The notes: generated by a model from the letters alone, not told the origin. Counted from the first letter of the stretch, positions 9,464 through 18,742 are shown. The stretch is 64,000 bases of DNA from JAIBJN01 sp963748205 (GCA_963748205.1 CAVVIB010000022.1:82105-146104), one strand, 5' to 3'. Numbers and translations are program-made.

Positions 9464-10567
9464 GCGCTCGAGGGCGGCTTCGATCGTCTCCCCGACGGCG
9501 AGCACGAGCGCGTCGTCGCCCGGGCGGGCGGCGATCTGGAGCGAGGCAGGGAGCCCGTTCTCTGCCCGGCCGCACTGGAGCGCGAGCGCGGGCCAGCCCA
9601 GGGCGTTGAAGGGGCGGGTGAGGGAGATCATCCGCTCGCGCAGCGCGAGGTCGCCGATCCCGACATGCGGAGCGACCATCGGCATCGTCGGCGTGAGCAG
9701 GACGTCGAAGCCGTCGAGGGCCTGGAGGGCGCGCTCCCTGTAGGCCTCTCGCTCGGCGAGCGAGGCCGCGACCTCCGCCTCACCCACGGCGAACGCCGCC
9801 TCCAGCTTGCGCCGGACGTTCTCGCCGTAGAGGTCGGCGTGCTGGGCGAAGAGCTCGCGGTGCACCTCCGCCGCCTCGACCTGGAAGGCGGGGTTGAGGT
9901 CGCCCGGCAGCGGGAAGTCGACGTGCGCGACATCGGGGAAGAGGGCGGCTGACTCCTCCACCCGGGCCTGCACGAGCGGCTCCGCGAGCTCGGTCCACGC
10001 CAGTGCGACGCGCAGGTCGCCGGTCTCCCGGTTCTCGAGCCCCACGAGCGCCCTCATCATCGCGGTGCACGCGGCAACCGAGCGCGCCATCGGCCCGACC
10101 GTGTCGAAGCTCGGCGCGAGCGGGAAGACGCCGTCGGCCGGCACGAGGCCCCACGTCGGCTTGAAGCCGACGACCCCGCAGCACGCCGCGGGGAGGCGGA
10201 TCGACCCGGCGCTGTCCGTTCCGAGGGCGGCCTCGCAGAGCCCGGCGGCGAGCGCCGCGCCGTTGCCGCCGCTCGAGCCTCCCGGGATCCGCTGGGGATC
10301 GAGCGGGTTGACGACGGCGCCGTAGTGCGGGTTGTCCGACGTGATGCCGTAGGCGAGCTCGTGGAGGTTTGTCTTCCCGACGACGGCATAGCCGGCCTCC
10401 TCGAGCGCCGTCACGCAGGGCGCCGACCGCTCGGGAACGTGGTCGCGGTAGATCGCGGACCCGTAGGTCGTGACGAGGCCCGCGGTGTCGATCAGGTCCT
10501 TGACGGCGAGCGCGATCCCGTCCGGCCGCTCCTCCGGAACCGCGAGGAACGCCCGGTAGGGGTCAGC
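9458..10567 (-). CDS. amidase, amidase-signature family (start unresolved)
   Basis: Hydrolyses an amide bond; the substrate cannot be told. The amidase-signature triad is visible: Lys in AVKDLIDTAG, cis-Ser in GGSSGG and the nucleophile in GTDSAGSIRLPAACCG, followed by VGFKPTWG. A GTG at 10414 would start after the catalytic Lys and is rejected. The frame extends upstream to about 10567 (reading ADPYRAFLAVPEERPDG) with no canonical start codon before a stop at 10585-10583, so a base error near 10565-10575 is likely. At about 370 residues it is short for a GatA-like enzyme, and no gatB or gatC lies nearby. It follows the oxidase genes on the same strand. Confidence 0.85.
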   Translation of the reverse strand, partial: ADPYRAFLAVPEERPDGIALAVKDLIDTAGLVTTYGSAIYRDHVPERSAPCVTALEEAGYAVVGKTNLHELAYGITSDNPHYGAVVNPLDPQRIPGGSSGGNGAALAAGLCEAALGTDSAGSIRLPAACCGVVGFKPTWGLVPADGVFPLAPSFDTVGPMARSVAACTAMMRALVGLENRETGDLRVALAWTELAEPLVQARVEESAALFPDVAHVDFPLPGDLNPAFQVEAAEVHRELFAQHADLYGENVRRKLEAAFAVGEAEVAASLAEREAYRERALQALDGFDVLLTPTMPMVAPHVGIGDLALRERMISLTRPFNALGWPALALQCGRAENGLPASLQIAARPGDDALVLAVGETIEAALERK

Positions 10568-10679
10568 CGACCGCGTCGTAGATCACCGCGACGGCGAACG
10601 AGCCGGCCAGGAGGATCAGCGAGATCCCGAGCAGGATCAGGCCGAGCTTGAGGTTCTTCCGGCTCAGCTCGGGATCCAT
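10563..10679 (-). CDS. small single-span membrane protein of the oxidase cluster
   Basis: 38 residues beginning MDPELSRKNLKLG, then one hydrophobic helix (about residues 13-33). The ATG overlaps the ctaB stop by one base (TGATG), so it is very likely translated with the heme and oxidase genes. I do not recognise a named family. A small accessory or assembly subunit of the cytochrome oxidase is the natural guess from position. Confidence 0.65.
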   Translation of the reverse strand: MDPELSRKNLKLGLILLGISLILLAGSFAVAVIYDAVG

Positions 10680-11884
10680 CAGCCGATCACCACCGGGTCG
10701 ATCGCCATGGCGACGAAGAGCAGCGCGAGGTACGCGAGCGAGTAGCTGAACAGCCGCCGGGCCCGGGCCGGCGTCGTCTGCCGCTGGAGGGCGAGCGCGA
10801 GGCCGATGAAGACGAGCCCGAGGAGGAGCGCGGACACGAGGTAGACCGCGCCGAGCGTTCGCCCGAGGACGGGCAGGAGCGTGATCGCGACGAGGACGAA
10901 CGAGTAGATGACGATCTGGCGCGTCGTCTCGCGCTCGCCGCGCACCACCGGCAGCATCGGGATGCCCGCCTCGGCGTAGTCGCGCTTGATGAGCAGCGCG
11001 AGCGCCCAGAAGTGCGGCGGCGTCCAGAAGAAGACGATCAGGAAGAGCGCCAGGGCGACGAGCGTCAGGTTGCCGGTCGCCGCCGAGTACCCCACGAGCG
11101 GCGGGACGGCGCCCGCGGCGCCGCCGATGACGATGTTCTGCGGGGTCGTCCGCTTCAGCCAGCGCGTGTAAACGAGGACGTAGAACAGGTTCCCGGCCAG
11201 CGCGAGGAGGGCCGCGAGCACGTTCACGAACGAGGTCAGCACGACGTAGGAGAGCGCCGAGAGGGCTAGCCCGAACTCGACCGCCCGCTCCGGCGGCACC
11301 CGGCCGGCCGCGACGGGGCGGCTGGCGGTCCGCTTCATGTGCGTATCGATGTCGCGGTCGAGGACGTGGTTGAGCGCGCTGGCGCCGCCGCAGGCGAGCG
11401 CGAGGCCGCCGAGCGTGGCCAGCGCGAGGCCCGCGGAGGGCAGCCCTCCCGCGCCGACGATCATCCCGCCCGCCCCGGTGATCAGGAGCAGCACCATGAT
11501 CCGCGGCTTCGTGAGCGTCACGTAGTCGCGCCACGAGCCCATGGGGACGCGCGTTCCCCCGCGGAAGCAGATCGCCGTGGCCACCGACGCCGCGGCCAGC
11601 GCGGCTGCGCCGAGCGTGACATGGAGCCACGCGGGCGCCCCGGCGAGCGCGGCGAGGCCGGCGCCCGCGAAGAGGGCGAACGACGTCGCGGCCGAGACGA
11701 GGAGCTCGGGCCGGTCGGGGTGCGCGAGACGCGCGGCGAGCACGGTCGCCGCGAGAAGCGCAAGGGTCACGTGCGCGGCGACGTCGTGGGCGAGCCCCCA
11801 CGCGCCGGTGGCGACCACGACCGCCACGCCGGCGGTGCCGGCGAGCGCCGTGAGGCGGAGCCAGGGCCCGGGCTGAGCGCTCAT
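10679..11884 (-). CDS. ctaB: protoheme IX farnesyltransferase (heme O synthase) with N-terminal extension
   Basis: Adds a farnesyl chain to heme B for heme-copper oxidases. The prenyltransferase part begins near residue 120 with YVTLTKPRIMVLLLITGAGG. It holds the diphosphate/Mg motif NHVLDRDIDTHMKRT and the later segment YTRWLKRTTPQNIVIGG. The protein is 401 residues, about 100 more than the family norm. The extra N-terminal part has about four hydrophobic segments (roughly residues 8-105) and no motif that I can place; a degenerate CtaA-like half is possible. Its ATG overlaps the coxA stop (ATGA), showing co-translation. Confidence 0.92.
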   Translation of the reverse strand: MSAQPGPWLRLTALAGTAGVAVVVATGAWGLAHDVAAHVTLALLAATVLAARLAHPDRPELLVSAATSFALFAGAGLAALAGAPAWLHVTLGAAALAAASVATAICFRGGTRVPMGSWRDYVTLTKPRIMVLLLITGAGGMIVGAGGLPSAGLALATLGGLALACGGASALNHVLDRDIDTHMKRTASRPVAAGRVPPERAVEFGLALSALSYVVLTSFVNVLAALLALAGNLFYVLVYTRWLKRTTPQNIVIGGAAGAVPPLVGYSAATGNLTLVALALFLIVFFWTPPHFWALALLIKRDYAEAGIPMLPVVRGERETTRQIVIYSFVLVAITLLPVLGRTLGAVYLVSALLLGLVFIGLALALQRQTTPARARRLFSYSLAYLALLFVAMAIDPVVIG

Positions 11885-13512
11885 TCCCGCAGCCCTCCGA
11901 TCCGCCGACGCAGGTCGCGCAGCGGCCGCGGGCTCGACACGTAGGGCACCTTGTCGAAGTTGTAGGCCGGCGGCGGCGAGCTCGTGTACCACTCGAGCGT
12001 GTCCGCGCGCCATGGGTCGTTGCCGACGCGCGGCCCGCTGCGCCAGCTCTTCGTCGCGTTGAAGAGGAAGATCAGGAGCGAGATCGCCATGAGGAATGAC
12101 CCGAGCGTCGAGATGAGGTTGTACCACTCGAAGAGCCCGCCCCGGTCGTACGTGTAGACGCGCCGCGGCATCCCCATCAGCCCGAGCATGTGCTGCGGGA
12201 GGAAGGCGGCATTGAAGCCGACGAACATGAGCCAGAAATGGATCTTGGCGAGCCGCTCGTCGTACATCCGGCCGGTGATCTTCGGGAACCAGTAGTAGGT
12301 CCCCGCGAAGATCCCGAAGACGGTCCCGCCGAAGAGCACGTAGTGGAAGTGCGCGACGACGTAGTACGAGTCGTGCACGGCGTAGTCCACCGGGTAGGCG
12401 GCGAGCATGATCCCGGAGAGGCCGCCCATCGTGAAGAGTGCGATGAAGCCCAGACAGAAGAGAAGCGGCGCCTGGAGCCACAGGCTGCCGCGCCAGAGCG
12501 TCGCGAGCCAGTTGAAGATCTTGATCGCAGTCGGCACGGCGACCGCGAACGACGTGACCATGAACCACGCCTGGAGCGGGCTCCGCCATCCCGACCGTGA
12601 ACATGTGGTGCGCCCAGACGAGCATGCTCGCGAAGGCGATGCCGATCGTCGAGAAGGCGATCGCCTTGTAGCCGAAGATCGGTTTCCGCGAGAAGACGGG
12701 GATGATCTCGGAGAGCATCCCCATCGCGGGCAGCACCATGATGTAGACCTCGGGGTGGCCGAAGAACCAGAACATGTGCTGCCACAGCAGCGCTCCTTGC
12801 CGGCCCTCGAAGAAGGACGTCGACGCCCTGGCGGTCGAGGAGGAGCATCGTCACGGCCGCCGAGATGGCCGGCAGGACGAGGACGAGCAGCACCGCGTAG
12901 GCCTCGATCGACCAGACGAAGAGCGGGATGCGCATCCAGGTCATGCCCGGCGTGCGCATGTTGTGGATCGTGACGATGAAGTTGATCGCGCCCGCGAGCG
13001 AGGACAGCGAGGTCAGGTGGAGGCCGAGGATCCAGAAGTCCTGGCCGGTCGTCGGGCTGAACTCGTCCGTCGAGAGCGGCGAGTAGGCGGTCCAGCCCGG
13101 AGCTCGCCGCGCCGCCGTCGGCGAAGAAGCTCGAGAGCATGACGAGGCCGCCGAGCAGGAAGAGCCAGTAGGAGAGCGCGTTCAGGCGCGGGAAGGCCAT
13201 GTCCTGCGCGCCGATCATGAGCGGGACGAGGTAGTTGGCGAAGCCCGCGAGGATCGGGACGACGAAGAGGAAGATCATCGCCGTCCCGTGCATCGTGAAG
13301 AGCTGGTTGTAGTCGTTCCGCGTGATGAAGTCCTGCTCCGCCTGGGCGAGCTGGCTGCGCATGAGGAGCGCCATCAGCCCGGCCGCGAAGAAGAAGAAGA
13401 ACGACGTGACGAGGTAGAGGATCCCGATCCGCTTGTGGTCGACCGTCGTCAGCCAGCTGGTGACACGGCCTTCGCGCCAGGTGGGGGCGACGGTCTCGGT
13501 GCGGACGGCCAC
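11881..13512 (-). CDS. ctaD: cytochrome c oxidase subunit I (three frameshifts)
   Basis: Catalytic subunit of an aa3/caa3-type oxidase. Ligand motifs are present: heme a His in LFTMHGTAMIFLF, CuB/Tyr loop in HPEVYIMVLPAMG, the two CuB histidines in VWAHHMFTVGM, and heme a3/a histidines in VVAHFHYVLFGG. The frame shifts near 13096-13098 (CCC), 12815-12822 and 12578-12580 (GGG). Each is consistent with one extra base, and together they restore the starting frame. This three-base sum argues for sequencing errors in an intact gene. The GTG start overlaps the ctaC stop by one base. No subunit III domain is fused or adjacent. Confidence 0.93.
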   Translation of the reverse strand: MAVRTETVAPTWREGRVTSWLTTVDHKRIGILYLVTSFFFFFAAGLMALLMRSQLAQAEQDFITRNDYNQLFTMHGTAMIFLFVVPILAGFANYLVPLMIGAQDMAFPRLNALSYWLFLLGGLVMLSSFFADGGAASSGLDRLLAALDGRVQPDDRPGLLDPRPPPDLAVLARGRDQLHRHDPQHAHAGHDLDAHPALRLVDRGLRGAARPRPAGHLGGRDDAPPRPPGRRRPSSRAGKERCCGSTCSGSSATPRSTSWCCPRWGCSPRSSPSSRGNRSSATRRSPSRRSASPSRACSSGRTTCSRSGWRSPLQAWFMVTSFAVAVPTAIKIFNWLATLWRGSLWLQAPLLFCLGFIALFTMGGLSGIMLAAYPVDYAVHDSYYVVAHFHYVLFGGTVFGIFAGTYYWFPKITGRMYDERLAKIHFWLMFVGFNAAFLPQHMLGLMGMPRRVYTYDRGGLFEWYNLISTLGSFLMAISLLIFLFNATKSWRSGPRVGNDPWRADTLEWYTSSPPPAYNFDKVPYVSSPRPLRDLRRRIGGLRE

Positions 13513-14555
13513 TAGCGCTGATCCTCCTGCCCGTCCTGCTCGGGCTGCTGCGGCTCCGCCAGCCGCTCGTTCGAGCGGATGTAGGCGATGAGCGCCTGCA
13601 CCTGGAACGCCGGCCAGCCGCGGCCGACCGGCGGCATGTAGCCGTCGAAGTTCGGGCTTGTCCTGGCCCTCGCTCCAGGAGCGCGGTCAGCGCGGCCACG
13701 TCCACGAGCGTGCCGCTCTTGGCGATCGGCGGGCCGATGTCACCTTCGCCGGCGAGTGCCGTGGCATTTGGCGCAGACGCGCTCCCAGGACTCCCGGCCG
13801 AGGGCGAGCTGCGTCGCGCCGGGCTCGTCCTGGCCGGAGAGCAGGGCAAGCCGGTCGGCGTACTCGGCCTCGGAGACCACCTCCACGCGTGGTCGGCATG
13901 ACCGCATGCAGGATCCCGCAGAACTCGGCGCATTGGCCCTCGAACGTTCCCTCTCTGTTGGGCCGGAAGCTGAGCGTCGTTCGTCCTGCCGGGGATCGCG
14001 TCCCGCTTCCCGGTCATGCTCGGGCACCCACCAGCTGTGGATCACGTCGTAGGAGACGAGCTCGAGCTTGACCGGCCGGTCGACCGGCAGCACGAGCGTG
14101 TCGAGCGAGATCTGCCCGTCCGGGTAGACGTACTCCCAGTAGAACTGGTGCCCCTCGACGCGGATGACGAGCTCGTCCGACCGATCGCCGCCCGTCGCCT
14201 GCACCGCCGAGGAGCGGGCGAGGACGACGATCGCGATCCCCGCGAGGATGATCGCCGGGATGACCGTCCAGATGATCTCGACACGCGTGTTGCCGTGGAT
14301 CTGCGGCCCTTCGGCGTCCGGCGGGGTCGGCCCGCGGCGCCGGAAGCGGATGACGAAGAGGATCAGCGCCGTCTCGACGGCGACGAAGACGACCGCGCAG
14401 ATCGCGAACACGAACCAGTAGAGCCAGCGGATCGCCTCGCCGCTGTCGCTGCCGGTGGACGGCGGCCCGAAGCCGGGGTCCGCGGCCAGCGCGACCGGGG
14501 CGGCCGCGAGCGCGAGCGCCGCGAGCACGACGATGACGGCGGGCTTCCTCCGCAT
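13512..14555 (-). CDS. ctaC: cytochrome c oxidase subunit II fused to cytochrome c (several frameshifts)
   Basis: Accepts electrons from cytochrome c through the CuA centre. The start is a signal peptide (MRRKPAVIVVLAALALAAA), then two membrane helices and the CuA domain with DVIHSWWVPE and CAEFCGILHAVM. After this comes VEVVSEAEYADRL and a heme c site CAKCHG, so electrons are passed by a fused cytochrome c as in caa3 oxidases. The tail reads VGRGWPAFQVQALIAYIRSNERLAE. Conserved sequence is spread over frames with at least four shifts (about 14015, 13985, 13890, 13770-13665). The stop TAG shares one base with the subunit I GTG. Confidence 0.9.
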
Positions 14556-14745
14556 GGCCGGTGCGATTCTATTCGCCCGTGCGGCGAACTGGGCTTCGAC
14601 ACGAAAGTCACTCGTTCGGGGGAGTTGAAAATCCCCCGATATGTGGTTCAGTGAGTCCTGACGGGGTACCTCCTCAGCGGCGAGGAGGAGCCCCGGATCG
14701 GCATCGCTGGAAGCTGGGAGAGGTTTTCGCGCGCCGAGGGGAGCT

Positions 14746-14771
14746 CATGGGGGAACCCTGTTTCCCCCATG
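14746..14771. repeat. hairpin CATGGGGGAA / TTCCCCCATG
   Basis: Perfect 10-bp inverted repeat with a 6-base loop in the region between ctaC and the next plus-strand gene. Its core AACCCTGTTTCCCCC resembles AAACCATGTTTCCCCC in the hairpin at 41210-41242. Apart from this hairpin I see nothing gene-like in 14556-14829. The stretch must also hold the promoter of the oxidase operon, which I cannot place. Confidence 0.5.
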
Positions 14772-14829
14772 TTCCCCGGCTTCCTCGCTCCACTTCGAGG
14801 ATCCGGGGGCACGAACTAGGCTTCGTCGG

Positions 14830-15141
14830 ATGGACGACGCCTGGCTCGTACAGCTCCCACCCGACGCGACGGGGCCGGTCGAGGTCTTCGTGAACGGCGT
14901 GCGGCAGGAGCAGGGGAAGGACTACGTCGTCTCGGGCGGGACGCTGCGCTTCTCCAAGCCGCTCGCGCGCGAGGGCCGGCTCGGCCTCCTGCGCTGGGCG
15001 AGCATGTTCTTCGGCGTCGCCGGCACCTATCGCAGGAACGACTCCGTGGACGTCATCTACGACGTCGGCGGCCGCCGGACGGTCGCGTCCGGCCTGACGA
15101 TCATCCCGCCAGGCGGGCCTGCACAGCCCCCGTCCCCGTGA
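14830..15141 (+). CDS. conserved hypothetical protein, about 103 aa
   Basis: Begins MDDAWLVQLPPDATGPVEV. The sequence is rich in beta-type segments (VEVFVNGVRQEQGKDYVV, GGTLRFSKPL) and has a short hydrophobic patch LGLLRWASMFFGVAGTY. No catalytic motif is visible. The pattern of strands suggests a small beta-sandwich or a protein bound to a partner. The 3' end overlaps the convergent DUF4395-thioredoxin gene by 41 bases. I recognise no named family and give no function. Confidence 0.7.
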   Translation: MDDAWLVQLPPDATGPVEVFVNGVRQEQGKDYVVSGGTLRFSKPLAREGRLGLLRWASMFFGVAGTYRRNDSVDVIYDVGGRRTVASGLTIIPPGGPAQPPSP

Positions 15142-15803
15142 CGGCCACGGCCGTGGGGACGAGCGCGACGCCGTACTTGCGCGCGAGCTCGGGCTGCCTC
15201 GAGACGTCGACCGTGACCACGCGCCGGCCCTCCGCGCGCAGGCGCTCCTCGAGTGTGCGGCAGTCGCTGCAGAGCGGGTGGGTGAACTGGAGGACGACCT
15301 CGCCGTCGGGCGACGAGGCCGAAGTCGGCGAGCTCCACGCGGTCGAGCCGGTGCGAGCGGATCCCGCGGAGCCGCGCGCCGATCCGGTAGATCTCGCAGC
15401 CCGCGCAGAGCCCCGTCGCCGCGGCGAGCAGCGCCAGGCCGGCGACGAGGAGGGCGAGCGCCCAGCCGAGCGTCGTCAGCCCGACCGCGTGTGCGACCGA
15501 GGCCGCGCCGAGGACGACGACGCCCACCATGTTCGCGAAGCGCGGCGGCCGCGAGTCCTCGATCGGCCCTTCGCCGAAGCGCGGCTGGACGAGCTCGAAG
15601 TAGGCGAGGCACGGCAGGCAGTAGCGCCGGCCGAACGTCAGGCCGACGGCGAGCTGGAGCGCGAGGAGCGCGAGAAGCGGCCACCAGCCGGTCAGAACGG
15701 AGACGAGCGCGAGCAGCCCGATGGTCGCCTGGTTGAACCGCGGTCCGCGCGCGTCGATGACGTCGAGGTCCCGGTACGGGTCGGCCGTGCGCCCACGCTT
15801 CAT
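15101..15803 (-). CDS. DUF4395 membrane protein fused to a thioredoxin-like domain (one frameshift)
   Basis: The N-terminal half is a DUF4395-like membrane domain: FNQATIGLLALVSVLTGWW starts a helix pair, YCLPCLAYF follows, then helices around residues 88-130 and CAGCEIY. After a one-base shift near 15310-15318 the frame reads EVVLQFTHPLCSDCRTLEERL, then VTVDVSRQPELARKYGVALVPTAV up to a stop at 15101. The CSDC pair and the proline-containing VPT loop mark a thioredoxin fold. Together with the membrane cysteine pairs this suggests a thiol redox protein at the membrane, as inference. Ending at the frameshift would lose the whole second domain. Confidence 0.8.
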
Positions 15804-15867
15804 TTTGTGAAGCCTACCGGCTGGGGGAAGCGCCGATCGTCCCAGTCGCTATCCTCATTTCGAGGGC

Positions 15868-18708
15868 GTGGAACGCGACCAGATTGACGATCTGAACACC
15901 GGCTTCGTCGAGGAGCTCTTCGCCGAGTTCCTCGCTGCTCCCGAGTCGGTGGACCCGCAGTGGCGGGCTCTCTTCGAGGCGAACCCTGAGGCGCTGCTCG
16001 AGCACCTCCCGCTCCTCCGCCGGCTACGCGAGCTCTACCCCGACGGCGTGCCCGGCGGGAACGGCGCTCCGGCGCCCGCAGCGGCGGCTTCCCCGGCAGT
16101 CGAGGCGGAGCCCGACCGGCTCCTGCTCGGCGGGGTCGCGGCCGCCATGTCCCTCGTGAAGGCACACCGCACGCACGGCCTGCTCGCCGCGCGCCTCGAC
16201 CCGCTCGGCTCGGAGCCGCCCGGCGACCCCGCGCTCGACCCGGACCGGCTCGAGCCGCGGCTGACGCCCGACCTCATGGCGCGCATTCCGGCAAGCGTGC
16301 TGCGTCTCTACGTCAAGGCCGAGACGCTGGTGGAGGCGCTCCCTATCCTCCGGGAGACCTACTGCGGGACGATGGCCTACGAGCTCGAGCACATCTCGAG
16401 CCACGAGCAGCGGCTCTGGCTGCGGGAGGCGATCGAGTCCGGCCAGTTCCGCCGCCCCTTCTCGCCCGACGAGAAGAAGGGTCTGCTCCGGCGCCTGTCC
16501 GACGTCGAGGGCTTCGAGCGCTACCTCCGCCGTGCCTTCCTCGGCCAGAAGCAGTTCTCCATCGAGGGCCTCGACGTCATGGTCCCGATGCTGGACGAGG
16601 CGATCGAGCTGGCCGCCTTCGACGGCGCCCGCCGCGTCGTCCTGGGCATGGCGCACCGCGGCCGCCTCAACGTCCTCGCGCACACGGTGGGCCGCGAAGT
16701 CGACGCGATTCTGCGCGAGTTCGAGGGCGAGCGTGTGCTCGAAGCGGTCTCCACCGATCTCGAAAGCGGCTCCGGCGACGTCAAGTATCACCTCGGCGCC
16801 GTGGGCTCCCGCGAGACACAGAGCGGCGAGGTCACCGTCTCGCTTGCGTCGAACCCGAGCCACCTGGAGTTCGTCGACCCGGTCGTCGAGGGCGAGACGC
16901 GCGCGGCGCAGACCGACCACGCGTCCGCCGCCGTCGAGCACGACCCGTCCGCGGCGCTGGCCGTCCTCATCCACGGCGACGCTGCCTTCCCCGGCCAGGG
17001 CGTCGTGGCCGAGACGCTCAACCTCCAGGAGCTCGCCGGCTACACGACCGGCGGGACGCTCCACATCATCGCCAACAACCAGGTCGGGTTCACGACCGAC
17101 CCGGACGAGGGCCGCTCCACGCGTTACTCGAGCGACCTCGCCAAGGGCTTCGACACGCCGATCATCCACGTGAACGCCGACGATCCCGAGGCGGCGATCT
17201 CCGCGATCCGGCTCGCCATGGCGTTCCGGGCGAAGTTCCGGCACGACGTCGTCGTCGACCTCGTCGGCTACCGGCGCTTCGGGCACAACGAGGGCGACGA
17301 GCCGAGCTACACGCAGCCGCTCATGTACAAGCTGATCGAAGCGCATCCCACCGTCCGCGAGCAGTACGCGCAGCGGCTCGTCGAGGAGGGCCTCGTCACA
17401 CCCGAGGAGGTCGAGGGCTTCATGGGCGAGGTGCAGGAGCGGGTGCGCTCCGTCCACGAGGAGCTCAAGGCGTCGTTCGAGGGCGGCGGCAAGCGCAGGG
17501 AGCGCCGCATCGGCCGCGGCGCCGACGCGCACCTCGAGACCGCCGTGCCGCTCGAGCAGCTCCAGGAGCTGAACGAGCGCCTGCTCGAGTTCCCCGAGGG
17601 ATTCACGGTGCACCCGAAGCTCGCCAAGGCGCTCGAGCGCCGGCGCGACACGCTCGGCGAGCAGGGCGGGATCGACTGGGGGCAGGCGGAGGCGCTCGCG
17701 TTCGGCAGCCTCCTCGCCGACGCCACGCCGGTGCGCCTCACCGGCCAGGACACCGAGCGCGGGACGTTCTCGCACCGCCACCTCGTGCTGCACGACTACG
17801 AGACCGGCGAGAAGTACGCGCCGATCCAGCACCTGGCGAGCTCGCGGGCGCCGTTCCAGGTCTACAACTCGCCGCTCTCGGAGACCGGCGCGCTCGGCTT
17901 CGAGTACGGCTACTCGGTCGCCGTCTCGCGCGCGCTCGTCCTCTGGGAGGCGCAGTTCGGCGACTTCGTCAACTCGGCGCAGGTCATCATCGACCAGTTC
18001 GTCGTCTCCGGGCTCTCGAAGTGGACGCAGAGCTCGCGCCTCACGCTCCTCCTTCCGCACGGGTACGAGGGGAACGGGCCCGAGCACTCGAGCGCGCGGC
18101 TGGAGCGCTTCATGCAGCTCGCCGCGCAGGAGAACATCCGCATCGTCAACCCGTCGACCGCCGCGCAGTATTTCCACCTGCTGCGCCGGCAGGCACTCCA
18201 TCCGAAGGGGCGCCCGCTCGTCGTGCTGACCCCGAAGGGCCTGCTCCGGCACAAGGAGGCGACCTCGCACGTCGAGGAGCTGAGCGAGGGCGGGTTCCGC
18301 GCCGTGATCGACGACCCGCGGCTCGACGACGACGAGAAGCGCGAGGTCGAGCGGCTCGTCATCTGCTCGGGGAAGGTCTACTACGACATCGTCGGGCACG
18401 AGGCCTTCGGCGAGTCGGAGGGCGTGGCGATCGGCCGCCTCGAGCAGCTCTATCCGTTCCCGGTCGCCGCCTACGACGAGCTGCTCTCGCGCTACCCGTC
18501 CCTGACCGAGGTCGTCTGGGCGCAGGAGGAGCCGCAGAACATGGGCGCCTGGCGCGCCATCCGCCACCGCCTCGAGGAAGGGCTGCCCGCGGAGGTCGGC
18601 CTCCGCTACGTCGGGCGCCCGTGGCGCGCGAGCCCCAGCGAGGGCTACCCGACCGCCCACAGGCTCGAGCAGGACCGCATCGCGCGCGAAGCGCTCGGCG
18701 CCTTCTAG
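15868..18708 (+). CDS. sucA: 2-oxoglutarate dehydrogenase E1 component
   Basis: ThDP-dependent decarboxylase of 2-oxoglutarate in the TCA cycle. It has 946 residues, about the length of stand-alone SucA and shorter than mycobacterial Kgd, which carries an E2 catalytic domain. The N-terminal tail DDLNTGFVEELFAEF resembles the E2-binding start of SucA. Other markers are VVLGMAHRGRLNVLAH, SNPSHLEFVDPVVEG, IHGDAAFPGQGVV and LPHGYEGNGPEHSSARLERF. It starts at GTG 15868. No E2 or E3 gene follows, so these must lie elsewhere. A strong terminator sits five bases after the stop. Confidence 0.95.
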   Translation: MERDQIDDLNTGFVEELFAEFLAAPESVDPQWRALFEANPEALLEHLPLLRRLRELYPDGVPGGNGAPAPAAAASPAVEAEPDRLLLGGVAAAMSLVKAHRTHGLLAARLDPLGSEPPGDPALDPDRLEPRLTPDLMARIPASVLRLYVKAETLVEALPILRETYCGTMAYELEHISSHEQRLWLREAIESGQFRRPFSPDEKKGLLRRLSDVEGFERYLRRAFLGQKQFSIEGLDVMVPMLDEAIELAAFDGARRVVLGMAHRGRLNVLAHTVGREVDAILREFEGERVLEAVSTDLESGSGDVKYHLGAVGSRETQSGEVTVSLASNPSHLEFVDPVVEGETRAAQTDHASAAVEHDPSAALAVLIHGDAAFPGQGVVAETLNLQELAGYTTGGTLHIIANNQVGFTTDPDEGRSTRYSSDLAKGFDTPIIHVNADDPEAAISAIRLAMAFRAKFRHDVVVDLVGYRRFGHNEGDEPSYTQPLMYKLIEAHPTVREQYAQRLVEEGLVTPEEVEGFMGEVQERVRSVHEELKASFEGGGKRRERRIGRGADAHLETAVPLEQLQELNERLLEFPEGFTVHPKLAKALERRRDTLGEQGGIDWGQAEALAFGSLLADATPVRLTGQDTERGTFSHRHLVLHDYETGEKYAPIQHLASSRAPFQVYNSPLSETGALGFEYGYSVAVSRALVLWEAQFGDFVNSAQVIIDQFVVSGLSKWTQSSRLTLLLPHGYEGNGPEHSSARLERFMQLAAQENIRIVNPSTAAQYFHLLRRQALHPKGRPLVVLTPKGLLRHKEATSHVEELSEGGFRAVIDDPRLDDDEKREVERLVICSGKVYYDIVGHEAFGESEGVAIGRLEQLYPFPVAAYDELLSRYPSLTEVVWAQEEPQNMGAWRAIRHRLEEGLPAEVGLRYVGRPWRASPSEGYPTAHRLEQDRIAREALGAF

Positions 18709-18712
18709 GCAA

Positions 18713-18742
18713 CGACGAAGGGGCCTCCCGGCCCCTTCGTCG
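18713..18742 (+). terminator. terminator of sucA
   Basis: Perfect 13-bp stem CGACGAAGGGGCC / GGCCCCTTCGTCG with loop TCCC. No U-run follows, which is common in high-GC actinobacteria. It also lies downstream of the convergent repeat-protein gene (stop at 18766) and could serve both. Confidence 0.75.

Noticed and set aside
10414..10414. GTG at 10414 as the amidase start
   Set aside because: It would remove the catalytic Lys segment AVKDLIDTAG that is intact upstream in the same frame.
11881..13512. coxA as a true pseudogene
   Set aside because: All ligand histidines are kept, and the three one-base shifts cancel to restore the frame to the normal stop.
16024..18660. Long minus-strand open frame of 878 codons
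   Set aside because: Shadow of sucA on the opposite strand; no recognisable domain.
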